A DNA stretch of 64,000 bases from Gordonia araii NBRC 100433. Its GTDB lineage: Bacteria > Actinomycetota > Actinomycetes > Mycobacteriales > Mycobacteriaceae. Made by a program: the position numbers and the translations under genes. The notes under the pieces are model-generated. The model saw only the letters and a program-made list of their open reading frames with translations, searched no databases and was not told where the DNA came from. Below are positions 53,478 to 64,000 of the stretch, in pieces. The stretch covers positions 62,001 through 126,000 of the forward strand of contig NZ_BAEE01000063.1 of the NCBI RefSeq assembly GCF_000241265.1. The letters run 5' to 3'. Numbering within the stretch: position 1 is the stretch's first letter; the number at the start of each line of letters is the position of its first letter.

Positions 53478-54131
53478 ATGCTCCACGCCCTCGCCTACGC
53501 GTTCGTCGATGCGGTGAACGTCCTGCTCATCGGGGTGCTCGTCGCCCTCGCCATGATGTCGGCCACCGGCCGGTACGCTCGCGTGGCCAGCCTGCTGATA
53601 TTCGGCGACTGGCTAGGGGTGCTGCTGCTCGCGCTGGTCGTGCTGCTGGCCTTCGACGGCCTCGGCGAGTTCGTCAAGCACGTCGTCGAATCCGCCGTTT
53701 TCGGCATCCTCCTGATTCTCACGGGCGTGGTAACCGCGATCCTCACGATCCGCGGCGGCGACTCGTCGGCCTTGATGAACCGGATCCTGGAACCGCTCCG
53801 CTCCCCTTCACCGCTGACTGTGGTCGTCGGCCTGATCCTGGGTGTGATCCAGTCGGCGACCTCCGTGCCGTTCTTCGCCGGCCTCGCCGTGCTCTCGGCC
53901 AGCGACATCCCAGCCGCGCAGCGCTACTCGGGGCTGTTCCTCTACGCGACCGTCGCTCTCAGCCTGCCCATCATCACCGCGCTGCTACTCGGGCTGGTAC
54001 GACGCGCCCCGGACTCTTTCGTCAGCCGCGGCTTCGCCAAAGCACGCGCCAACAAGGAGGCGGTCGTCCGGGCCGCCGGTTACCTGGTCGCCGTCCTCTT
54101 GGTGGCCATCGGCGTCCTTCGCCTGCTCTGA
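53478..54131 (+). CDS. Integral membrane protein of unknown function (LysE/GAP-like topology)
   Basis: This encodes 217 residues, with about six hydrophobic spans: LAYAFVDAVNVLLIGVLVAL, VASLLIFGDWLGVLLLALVV, AVFGILLILTGVVTAILTI, TVVVGLILGVIQSATSVPFF, LFLYATVALSLPIITALLLG and AAGYLVAVLLVAIGVLRLL. The layout of two similar halves with a polar loop (RGGDSSALMNRILEPLRSPS) resembles LysE/Cad/GAP-type small exporters, but no defining motif is seen. A ggagagcaacaaac leader precedes the ATG. It is convergent with cysG. Confidence 0.7.
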   Translation: MLHALAYAFVDAVNVLLIGVLVALAMMSATGRYARVASLLIFGDWLGVLLLALVVLLAFDGLGEFVKHVVESAVFGILLILTGVVTAILTIRGGDSSALMNRILEPLRSPSPLTVVVGLILGVIQSATSVPFFAGLAVLSASDIPAAQRYSGLFLYATVALSLPIITALLLGLVRRAPDSFVSRGFAKARANKEAVVRAAGYLVAVLLVAIGVLRLL

Positions 54132-54159
54132 GAACGACGGCAGTCCTGCCTGCCGGTTC

Positions 54160-55395
54160 TCAAGCCGTCCCGGCGTCGGCGTCGGTGAAGCCCGCGACGG
54201 CGCCGATCACTACGATCGCCGGGGGCGCAAGCCCTTCCTCGGTGGCCACTCGAGCCGCACTCGCGAGGTCGGCGCGCAGCATCCGCTGGGTCGACATCGA
54301 CGCGTTTTCGATCATCGCGACCGGGGTGTCCGGGTCTCGCCCGCCGTCGAGCAGCGCCTTGGTGAAGGCGTCGATCCGCTCGACCGCCATCATCAGCACG
54401 ATGGTCCCGCGCAGCCGTGCGAGCGCAGACCAGTCGGTCAGCGAATCCGGGTGGTCCGGCCGGACATGGCCGGAAACGATCACCACCTCGTGCGTCACGC
54501 CTCGGTGCGTCACCGGGATTCCCGCCAGGGCCGGGGCCGAGATCGCGCTGGTCACACCGGGAACCACCGTCACCGGAATTCCCGCCTCGACGCATGCCTG
54601 GAGTTCTTCGAAGCCCCGGCCGTAGACGTACGGGTCGCCGCCCTTCAGGCGGACGACGAACTTGCCCGCCTTCGCGCGGTCGACGAGGACGGCGTTGATC
54701 GCCTCCTGTCGCATCGCCCGGCCGTAGGGCACCTTCGCGGCGTCGACGATCTCGACGTCGGGTCCCAACTCGGCCAGCAGTTCCGGCGGAGCCAGTCGAT
54801 CCGCGACGACGACGTCGGCACGGGCAAGCAGGGCACGGCCCCGAACGGTGATGAGGTCGGCCGCGCCCGGTCCACCGCCGACGAGGGCGACACCCGGTGC
54901 GTGCGGCTCTGTGGGAAGCGGCGCCGGCCCGCCGGCGTTGCCGATGACCGCCATCAGCTGATCGCGGATGCGGGCAGATCGGCGGTGGTCGCCCGAGGCG
55001 AGCACACCGACGGTCAGTTCACCGGCCCGACCGCTCGCGGGCGTCACCGCCGTGCCCAGGCGCGCGTCGTCGGCGCGCACGCAGAACACGCGTCGCCGCT
55101 GTGCCTCGTCCACGACCGCGGCGTTGACCGCAGGATCGTCGGTACACGCCATCGCGTACCACGCGCCGTCGAGGTCGCCGTCGGCGTAGGGCCGCCGCAC
55201 GATCTCGACCTGGGGATTCGATTCGACGGCCGGCGTCGGGTCGATCGCGATCACGACGACCTGTGCCCCGGCCGCGAGCAGGTTGGGCAGGCGGCGCTGG
55301 GCCACCGAACCGCCGCCGACGACGACCACCCTGCGTCCCGCCAGACTCAGTCCGGCGAGGTAGTGCCCGGGGCCCGGTCGATCGTCAGTTGCCAT
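54160..55395 (-). CDS. cysG: Siroheme synthase: precorrin-2 dehydrogenase/ferrochelatase fused to uroporphyrinogen-III C-methyltransferase
   Basis: This encodes 411 residues from the ATG at 55395. Residues 10-165 are the CysG-A/Met8p-like part with the NAD site VVVVGGGSVAQRRLPNLLAA. Residues about 170-400 form the SUMT: VALVGGGPGAADLITVRGRA, LLARADVVVADRLA, VVRLKGGDPYVYGRGFEELQ, VPGVTSAISAPALAGIPVTH, TIVLMMAVERI and MIENAS. The protein makes precorrin-2 and then sirohydrochlorin/sirohaem, feeding sulfite/nitrite reductases and cobalamin synthesis. Its mycobacterial counterpart (Rv2847c) lies directly next to cobB; here an acyl desaturase and dosR/dosS intervene. Confidence 0.92.
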   Translation of the reverse strand: MATDDRPGPGHYLAGLSLAGRRVVVVGGGSVAQRRLPNLLAAGAQVVVIAIDPTPAVESNPQVEIVRRPYADGDLDGAWYAMACTDDPAVNAAVVDEAQRRRVFCVRADDARLGTAVTPASGRAGELTVGVLASGDHRRSARIRDQLMAVIGNAGGPAPLPTEPHAPGVALVGGGPGAADLITVRGRALLARADVVVADRLAPPELLAELGPDVEIVDAAKVPYGRAMRQEAINAVLVDRAKAGKFVVRLKGGDPYVYGRGFEELQACVEAGIPVTVVPGVTSAISAPALAGIPVTHRGVTHEVVIVSGHVRPDHPDSLTDWSALARLRGTIVLMMAVERIDAFTKALLDGGRDPDTPVAMIENASMSTQRMLRADLASAARVATEEGLAPPAIVVIGAVAGFTDADAGTA

Positions 55396-55447
55396 AGCCG
55401 ACAAGCGTACCGGCGCCCTCGGCGAGCGCTGGTGGCGGGAAGACGTC

Positions 55448-55696
55448 TCAGGTAGGCAACTCGCCCGCGGTGCGGATCCGTTCCCAGATATCGCTGACCG
55501 GCACGCCCATTCGGTGCGCGTGCGCACGAATGAGTTCGGCCAGCAGCACCGAACTGGCGTAGGCGGCGTCGGGCGAGTGACTGCGCACGTCGTTCCACCA
55601 CGTCGGGTTGTCGCAGGCGACAGCCTCGGCCATGGTGATGGCGGCGTCGAAGCCGGGAATCATCGGGGTCACGATCTCGCTCACCGTCGCCGTCAC
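55448..55696 (-). CDS. Small hypothetical protein coupled to the acyl-ACP desaturase gene
   Basis: This encodes 82 residues from a GTG overlapping the desaturase stop (GTGA). It is soluble, with a mostly helical pattern: MTATVSEIVTPMIPGFDAAI, NPTWWNDVRSHSPDAAYASS and VLLAELIRAHAHRMGVPVSD. No cofactor motif is seen, and I do not recognise a family. Tight coupling to the desaturase suggests a helper or regulator. Confidence 0.6.
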   Translation of the reverse strand: MTATVSEIVTPMIPGFDAAITMAEAVACDNPTWWNDVRSHSPDAAYASSVLLAELIRAHAHRMGVPVSDIWERIRTAGELPT

Positions 55697-56736
55697 CTGC
55701 CCGCCTCCGCTCGTTTCGCACGATCCCGATCGGCCTTGGCCTGCATGCGCTGCAGCGCCCGTTCGCGCGCCTCCTCGAACTTGTCGACCTTCACGTCGAG
55801 TTCGGCCAGGAACGTCGCCAGCTCGTCGCGGTAGTACTGCCCGACGGGGCCGAAGTCGTCGCGCTCGAAGATCCGCCACTTGCGCAACACCGGTTTGAGC
55901 ACTTCGGTGCGGTGCTGCGGCAGGTCGTAGATACCGTCCTTGGCGATCAGTACGGCGTTGCGCCGGAAGTTCGGCATGGTCGCTCCCGGCATCGCGAAGT
56001 TCGACACGATGGAGTGGATCGCGGCCATGGCCAGGTCGGGGACGACGTCGAGGGCCGCGGACACGATGTTGCGGTAGAACATCATGTGCAGATTCTCGTC
56101 GGCGGCGACGCGCTGCAGCATCCGGTCGGCGATCGGGTCGCCGCAGGCCTTGCCGGTGTTGCGGTGGCTGACGCGCGTGGCGAGTTCCTGGAAGCTGACG
56201 TAGGTCACCGACAGCAGCATCTCGAAAGCGGTGTTCTGGTGGAACGAGGGTTCCAGCTTGTGCACCTCGCGGGCGTGGTCGAGGGGGTCGTAGCCGTGCG
56301 TCATGTGGACCATGCGCGTGTTCTCCAGTTCCACCGGGTCGACGCCGCGGGTGACCACGAGGTAGTCGCGCATCACAATTGAATGCCGCGCCTCTTCGGC
56401 GGTCCACCGGCCCACCCAGAATCCCCACGCGTCGTCGAGGGAGAAGTTCTCGGCGATCACCCGGTGATAGGACGGCAAGTTGTCCTCGGTGAGCAGGTTG
56501 GTGATCATCGCCGCCTTGGCCGTCTCCGACAGCTCCGATTGCGACGGGTCCCAGTCCTCCCCGCCCAGGAAGGCGAAGTTGCGGCCGGCGTCCCACGGCA
56601 CGTAGTCGTGCGGCATCCAGTCGACGGCCGCCTTCATGTGGCGGTCCACTTCGCGCGCGGCGATGGGCTCCAGCTCCCGCAGCAGGTCGCCGCCCCGCAT
56701 CTTCTCGGTCAGTGAGGTCACATCTGTAGCGGTCAT
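55693..56736 (-). CDS. Acyl-[ACP] desaturase (DesA-type, di-iron)
   Basis: This encodes 347 residues from the ATG at 56736, the usual length. The di-iron ligands lie in LLTEDNLPSYHR (Glu), TAEEARHSIVMRDYLV (E-E-x-R-H) and RVAADENLHMMFYRN (D-E-N-x-H), matching mycobacterial DesA1/DesA2. It inserts a double bond into ACP-bound fatty acids, as used for mycolic-acid precursors. It is divergent from the dosR-like gene, with about 115 bases between the starts; the shared stretch holds a DosR-box-like sequence, so oxygen-linked control is possible. Confidence 0.9.
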   Translation of the reverse strand: MTATDVTSLTEKMRGGDLLRELEPIAAREVDRHMKAAVDWMPHDYVPWDAGRNFAFLGGEDWDPSQSELSETAKAAMITNLLTEDNLPSYHRVIAENFSLDDAWGFWVGRWTAEEARHSIVMRDYLVVTRGVDPVELENTRMVHMTHGYDPLDHAREVHKLEPSFHQNTAFEMLLSVTYVSFQELATRVSHRNTGKACGDPIADRMLQRVAADENLHMMFYRNIVSAALDVVPDLAMAAIHSIVSNFAMPGATMPNFRRNAVLIAKDGIYDLPQHRTEVLKPVLRKWRIFERDDFGPVGQYYRDELATFLAELDVKVDKFEEARERALQRMQAKADRDRAKRAEAGR

Positions 56737-56815
56737 AGCAACGAGACTGCCGCCGGGCCGAGGCGGTCGCATGAGCCGAAAGTCCTCTCGGCACCGCGAC
56801 ATGCGTCCCGTTGAG

Positions 56816-56835
56816 TGCGGGACTTTACGTGCCCG
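56816..56835. promoter_or_regulatory. DosR-box-like sequence upstream of the dosR-like gene
   Basis: TGCGGGACTTTACGTGCCCG contains a strong left half-site (GGGACTTTA) of the DosR consensus TTSGGGACTWWAGTCCCSAA and a degenerate, offset right half (GTGCCCG). It agrees at 13 of 20 positions without gaps and lies 16 bases before the ATG. Autoregulation is plausible, but the match is only moderate. Confidence 0.35.
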
Positions 56836-56850
56836 AGTACCTTTCTAGAC

Positions 56851-57504
56851 ATGTCCTCTTCACCGGTGCGCGTCTTCATCGTCGATGACCATGAGCTGGT
56901 CCGACGCGGTCTCCGCGACCTGCTGGGGACCGCCGAGGACCTCACGGTGATCGGCGAGGCGGCGTCGGTCGCCGAGGCCGTGGTCGGCATCGTCGCCGAC
57001 CCGCCCGATGTGGCGATCCTCGATGTGCGGCTTCCGGACGGCAGTGGGGTCGAGCTGTGCCGCGAGGTGCGCTCCCGCTGCCCCGACACGCACTGCCTGA
57101 TGCTCACGAGCTACGCCGACGACGATGCCTTGCTCGCCGCCGTCATGGCCGGCGCCTCCGGGTTCGTTCTCAAACAGATCCTCGGCCAGAACCTGGTGTC
57201 AGCGGTCCGCACCGTCGCGGCGGGCGGCAATCTGCTCGACCAGCGCAGCACTGCCGCTCTGATGGAACGGCTCCGCGGCCGGACCGCCGCCAGCGACAAC
57301 CCCTTCGCGAAGCTGACCGAGCGGGAGCGCGAAATCGTCGACCTCATCGGCGAGGGCCTCACCAACCGGCTTATCGCCAAGCGCATGCATCTCGCGGAGA
57401 AGACGATCAAGAACAACGTCACGCGGATCCTCGCGAAACTCGATCTGCAGAGCCGCACCCAGGTCGCCGTGCTGGCGACGAAGACCTCCCAGCGGGGCTC
57501 GTAA
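56851..57504 (+). CDS. dosR: DosR/DevR-like response regulator
   Basis: This encodes 217 residues from the ATG at 56851. The receiver has Asp12-Asp13 and the phospho-acceptor Asp58 in VAILDVRLPDG, then LTSYADDDALLAAVMAGASG and FVLKQ. The C-terminal LuxR-type HTH is LTEREREIVDLIGEGLTNRL, then IAKRMHLAEKTIKNNVTRIL and SRTQVAVLATK, very close to mycobacterial DosR. DosR drives the hypoxia/NO dormancy response. Unusually, the kinase gene is not downstream in an operon but convergent, with stops seven bases apart. Confidence 0.88.
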   Translation: MSSSPVRVFIVDDHELVRRGLRDLLGTAEDLTVIGEAASVAEAVVGIVADPPDVAILDVRLPDGSGVELCREVRSRCPDTHCLMLTSYADDDALLAAVMAGASGFVLKQILGQNLVSAVRTVAAGGNLLDQRSTAALMERLRGRTAASDNPFAKLTEREREIVDLIGEGLTNRLIAKRMHLAEKTIKNNVTRILAKLDLQSRTQVAVLATKTSQRGS

Positions 57505-57511
57505 CCCTCGC

Positions 57512-60621
<3,110 letters not shown>

Positions 60622-60640
60622 CGGCCACCCGTCGCAGCGC

Positions 60641-61258
60641 CTACCATTCGATGCCCTTCTGTCCCTTGCGCCCGGCGTCCATCGGGTGCCGCACCTTCAC
60701 CATCTCGGTGACGAGGTCGGCGGCCTCGATCAGCTGTGCCGGCGCCCGCCTGCCGGTGATGATGACGTGCTGCCTGCCCGGCCGGCCGCGCAGCGTCTCG
60801 ACCACTTCGTCGACGTCCACCCATCCCCAGTCGAGCGGGTAGGTGAACTCGTCGAGCACGTAGAAATCGTGCTCCTGCTCGGCGAGGCGGCGAGCGATCT
60901 CGCGCCAGCCGGCACGCGCGGCCTCGGCGTGGTCGTCGCCGTCAGAATCGTTGGCGCGCAACCAGGACCATCCGCTGCCCATCTTGAACCAGGACACGGG
61001 TCCGCCGGCGCCGGTCGTCACGTGGACCTCGCCGAGCGCCCGCAGGGCCGTCTCTTCGCCGACGCGCCATTTCGCACTCTTCACGAACTGGAACACCGCG
61101 ACGTCCATCCCCGCGTTCCAGGCGCGCATCGCCATCCCGAAGGCCGCGGTGGACTTCCCCTTGCCGTCACCGGTATGCACCCCGAGGACCGGCGCGTTGC
61201 GGCGCTGGCGGGTGGTCAACCCGTCGTCGGGAACGGTGAGCGGAACTCCTTTGGGCAT
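60641..61258 (-). CDS. cobO: Cob(I)yrinic acid a,c-diamide adenosyltransferase (CobO/CobA type)
   Basis: This encodes 205 residues from the ATG at 61258 (MPKGVPLTVPDDGLTTRQRR). The P-loop is VHTGDGKGKSTAAFGMAMRA, then VFQFVKSAKWRVGEE and the conserved DFYVLDEFTYPLDWGWVDVD, ending HVIITGRRAPAQLIEAADLV. It transfers the 5'-deoxyadenosyl group of ATP to the cobalt of corrinoids. It is placed between the chelatase-like gene and cobB, as in mycobacteria (Rv2849c). Confidence 0.93.
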   Translation of the reverse strand: MPKGVPLTVPDDGLTTRQRRNAPVLGVHTGDGKGKSTAAFGMAMRAWNAGMDVAVFQFVKSAKWRVGEETALRALGEVHVTTGAGGPVSWFKMGSGWSWLRANDSDGDDHAEAARAGWREIARRLAEQEHDFYVLDEFTYPLDWGWVDVDEVVETLRGRPGRQHVIITGRRAPAQLIEAADLVTEMVKVRHPMDAGRKGQKGIEW

Positions 61259-61268
61259 GAGTCTGACG

Positions 61269-63266
61269 CTACGCCACGCGCGGCGCGCCCGACGGCGCTG
61301 CCGAAGCAACCGCCCCGGTGATCCCGGCGGCGGAGAGTTCGGCCATCGGGACGTGCCGCCCGCCGAGTCGGGCGGCCAGTTCCGCCGCCAAGCCGAGCCG
61401 GATCATGCCCTGTTCGCAGTCGATGACGACGGCGTCGACGCCGTCGCGCCGCACGGCCCGCGCCGCGGCATTCGCCCGTGCCACCGCGTCCCGCCCCGCG
61501 GTCGCACGGCCGTCGGTGAGCACGGCCAGCAACGGGCGGCGGCGCGGCTCGCGCACGCCGGCGCGTTCGATCAGGGCGCGCGCCTCCAGCAGTCCCTCGG
61601 CGAGCGGCGTGCGCCCGCCGACGCGCAGATCGGCCAGCCGTGCGACCGCCAGATCGACCGAGCGGGTCGGCGGGACGACGACTCGGGCCGACGACCCGCG
61701 GGCCACGACCACCGCCACGCGGTCGCGACGAGTGTAGGAGTCCCGCAGCAACGCGACGCACGCCTCGGTCAGCGCGCGCAACCGTTGCCGTGCCGTCATC
61801 GAACCGGAAAGGTCGAGGACGAAGACGACCATGTTGCCCTCGGTGCCTTCGCGCTGGGCTCCGCGTAGATCCTCCACGCGCACTGGGCTGCGGCCGGTCG
61901 CCCTCCAGGCAGCCGCCGAGTCGGGGTCGGCGGCCAGGCGGCCGGCCGCGGCGAGCGTCGTGCCGAACAGGTGGACCGGAACACCCGCACCGAAGTCGAC
62001 GGCGCGGGTGGTGTGACCGCGGGTGGTGCGGGCACGCGATCGCCGGCCGGGATCGCCGTCGCCGATCCCGCTGACGCTGATCGCGCGCAAGCGCGCCACC
62101 CGGGTGGTCCCACTCGTGGCGCTTCCGAACCGGCGCGCGTCGACGCCCGCTTGAACGTCGTCGGGTTGGTCCGTCGCCCGAGTGTCGTCGGTCGGCGTCT
62201 GTCCGGCGCCGCCGTCGCCGTCCACTGGGCCGTCGAAGGAGTCGCCGCCCGCACCGCTCGTCGGGGCGCCGCCTCCCGGACCGCCGTCCGGATCGGGCTC
62301 GGGATCGGGGTCGGTTTCACCGGCCGCCTCGTCGCCGGCGGCCATCGCCTCGGAGATCTCGTCCTCCCCGAGGCCTCCGGTGTCGAAGGGGTCGCGCCGA
62401 CGCCGGTGCGGTAGCGCCAGCTCGACCGCCACCGCGACATCACGTTCGTCGACTTCGGCCGCTCCGCGCCACGCGGCGTGGGCGGCGGCGGTTCGGGCGA
62501 CGACGATGTCCCCGCGCAGCCCGTCGACCTGCAGATGAGCGCAGATGCCCGCGATCCGGCGCAGTTGGGCCGACGGCAACGCGATCTGCGACACCTGCTC
62601 GCGGGCCGCGGCGATCCGCAGCGCCAGCGCCGCCTCCTCGTCTGCGTGGCGAGCCGCGAAGGCCTCGGGGTCGGCGTCGAAGGCCATACGCCGTTCCACG
62701 ACTGCCACGCGGTCTTCGACGTCGGCCGGTGCGGTCACGTCGACCGCGAGCCCGAAGCGATCGAGCAGTTGCGGCCGGAGTTCGCCTTCTTCGGGGTTCA
62801 TCGTCCCGACGAGCACGAAGCTCGCGTCCTGCGTATGGGAGACGCCGTCTCGCTCAACGGTCACCCGACCGGACGCCGCGGCGTCCAGCAGCACGTCGAC
62901 CAGATGGTCGGCGAGCAGGTTCACCTCGTCGATGTAGAGCACTCCCCCGTCGGCCTGCGCGAGCAGCCCGGGGGTGAACACGGCCTCGCCGTCGCGCAGC
63001 ACCCGCGTCAGATCCAGCGATCCGACGACCCGGTCCTCGGTGGCGCCGATGGGCAGCTCGACGACGCGCGGCGGTTCTCCGGTGGCCGCGACCGGCAGCA
63101 ACGGGCCCAACCCGCGCACGACCGTCGTCTTCGCGGTGCCCTTCTCGCCCCGGACCAGCACACCGCCGATCCCCGGTGCGATCGCCGACAGAATCAGCGC
63201 CAGTTTCAGCCGCTCCTGGCCGACGACGGCACTGAACGGGTATCGGATGGTCGAATCGGGGGCCAC
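61269..63266 (-). CDS. Magnesium/cobalt chelatase-like AAA ATPase with VWA domain (Rv2850c type)
   Basis: This encodes 665 residues. The AAA domain spans residues 1-270: [20 protein letters not shown], Walker [15 protein letters not shown], Walker [13 protein letters not shown], and [18 protein letters not shown] Gly/Asp/Pro-rich acidic linker covers about residues 310-380. A C-terminal VWA domain begins at about residue 470 with the MIDAS motif [13 protein letters not shown]. It combines the I and D subunits of Mg-chelatase. In this operon it probably serves cobalt insertion, although the partner CobN is not in the window. Confidence 0.9.
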   Translation of the reverse strand: MAPDSTIRYPFSAVVGQERLKLALILSAIAPGIGGVLVRGEKGTAKTTVVRGLGPLLPVAATGEPPRVVELPIGATEDRVVGSLDLTRVLRDGEAVFTPGLLAQADGGVLYIDEVNLLADHLVDVLLDAAASGRVTVERDGVSHTQDASFVLVGTMNPEEGELRPQLLDRFGLAVDVTAPADVEDRVAVVERRMAFDADPEAFAARHADEEAALALRIAAAREQVSQIALPSAQLRRIAGICAHLQVDGLRGDIVVARTAAAHAAWRGAAEVDERDVAVAVELALPHRRRRDPFDTGGLGEDEISEAMAAGDEAAGETDPDPEPDPDGGPGGGAPTSGAGGDSFDGPVDGDGGAGQTPTDDTRATDQPDDVQAGVDARRFGSATSGTTRVARLRAISVSGIGDGDPGRRSRARTTRGHTTRAVDFGAGVPVHLFGTTLAAAGRLAADPDSAAAWRATGRSPVRVEDLRGAQREGTEGNMVVFVLDLSGSMTARQRLRALTEACVALLRDSYTRRDRVAVVVARGSSARVVVPPTRSVDLAVARLADLRVGGRTPLAEGLLEARALIERAGVREPRRRPLLAVLTDGRATAGRDAVARANAAARAVRRDGVDAVVIDCEQGMIRLGLAAELAARLGGRHVPMAELSAAGITGAVASAAPSGAPRVA

Positions 63267-63278
63267 GGGTCAGACCGC

Positions 63279-64000
63279 CTAGGCGCTCGCCGGCGTCCTC
63301 GTCAGCTCCAGGCTCTTCGAGGTCCAGTCCCACACCTGCTGGAACAGCGCGGGGTTGTCGGAGAGCGATTTGCCGAAGGAGGGGATCATCTCGCCCAGCT
63401 TGGGCGCCCACGTCGTGTCGTAGCGGTCCCCGAAGCACTTGCTCAGCACGTCGAGCATCGCCGGCACCGCGGTCGACGCGCCGGGCGATGCGCCGAGCAG
63501 ACCCGCGATCGTGCCGTCGCCGGCTGCGACGACGGCCGTGCCGAACTCGAGCGCACCCGAGATCCCCTTGCCGCGGATGACCTGGACGCGCTGGCCGGCG
63601 GTGATGGTCTCCCAGTCGGGGCCGAGTGCCTCGGGCACGAAGTCGCGCAGCGTGTTGATCCGGTCGGCCGGGCTGGCAGCCAACTCGCTGATCAGATACT
63701 TGAGCAGGCCGAATTCCTTGGGCGCGATCGACATCATCGGCAACAGGTTGCCCGGACGGACCGAGAACGGCAGGTCGGTGATGCGGCCGTTCTTGAGGAA
63801 CTTCGGCGACCAGCCGGCGTAGGGCCCGAACAGCAGGCCGGGCTCGTGGTTGATGACGCGGGTGTCGAGGTGCGGAACCGACATGGGCGGCGCACCGACG
63901 GCCGCCTGGCCGTACACCTTCGCGCGGTGTTCGTCGATGAGTTCCGGGTTGGTGCAGCGCAAGAACTCGCCGCTCACCGGGAAGCCGCCGAAGCCCTTGG
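63279..64000 (-). CDS. mqo: Malate:quinone oxidoreductase (C-terminal part; start lies outside the window)
   Basis: About 240 C-terminal residues are present, reading from the right edge ([20 protein letters not shown]). Mqo landmarks: [69 protein letters not shown], then [20 protein letters not shown] and the end of the FAD domain. It oxidises malate to oxaloacetate at the membrane and passes electrons to quinone. Only 12 bases separate its stop from the start of the chelatase-like gene, matching Rv2852c-Rv2850c apart from the missing acetyltransferase gene. Confidence 0.93.
   Translation of the reverse strand, partial: KGFGGFPVSGEFLRCTNPELIDEHRAKVYGQAAVGAPPMSVPHLDTRVINHEPGLLFGPYAGWSPKFLKNGRITDLPFSVRPGNLLPMMSIAPKEFGLLKYLISELAASPADRINTLRDFVPEALGPDWETITAGQRVQVIRGKGISGALEFGTAVVAAGDGTIAGLLGASPGASTAVPAMLDVLSKCFGDRYDTTWAPKLGEMIPSFGKSLSDNPALFQQVWDWTSKSLELTRTPASA

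Overview
The window is chromosomal DNA of a high-GC actinobacterium of the Mycobacteriales (Corynebacteriales). The order rimP-nusA-ylxR-infB-rbfA-nrnA-dinF ... metallophosphoesterase-pptT-truB and the run cysG ... cobB-cobO-chelatase-mqo match the mycobacterial chromosome. MTB12-like antigens, a DipZ protein, a BacA (Rv1819c)-like transporter, EspG/PPE proteins and a DosR/DosS pair point the same way. Gordonia or a close relative is the likeliest genus, but this is an inference from gene content and not a phylogeny.

Layout. 1-6.9 kb: a cut-off TetR regulator facing an SRPBCC-like/FMN-oxidase pair, a WYL regulator facing an epoxide hydrolase, and a LicD-methyltransferase fusion followed by a coiled-coil protein. 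7-12.2 kb: a secreted protein and a PucR-type regulator facing an aldehyde dehydrogenase/GMC alcohol dehydrogenase pair across a perfect 18-bp palindrome. 12.2-19.5 kb: a GlxR/CRP-like site, a small secreted protein, dipZ, an ABC transporter with its own two-component system, and two exported proteins. 19.5-22.4 kb: an iron-box-controlled operon of two MTB12-like proteins and an ABC exporter, with three successive TTG starts, beside a truncated third MTB12 paralogue. 22.4-27.9 kb: fadD, a BacA-like transporter and tesB.

27.97-37.49 kb is a lower-GC island lying between tesB and truB and bounded by a 25-bp direct repeat (24/25 identical) that copies the 3' end of truB. It carries an orphan type VII secretion cargo/chaperone cassette (EspG, PPE-like, small helical partners, a DUF1023-type hydrolase, a TPR-like protein) and five DUF3558-type lipoprotein copies, two of them decayed. 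No ESX core gene is present.

37.5-49.7 kb is the conserved translation/RNA module on the minus strand, interrupted at 43.1-43.5 kb by a cluster of inverted repeats. 49.8-55.4 kb: a Tat lipoprotein and a ferritin-like DUF4439 protein, proS, yaaA, a membrane protein and cysG. 55.4-59.2 kb: an acyl-ACP desaturase, and dosR and dosS placed tail to tail. 59.2-64 kb: cobB, cobO, a cobalto/magnesium-chelatase-like AAA-VWA protein and the 3' part of mqo.

Four genes, including the essential infB, each appear to lack exactly one base. This makes systematic single-base deletion errors in the assembly a serious alternative to true pseudogenisation. No rRNA, tRNA, insertion sequence, integrase or CRISPR array was seen.
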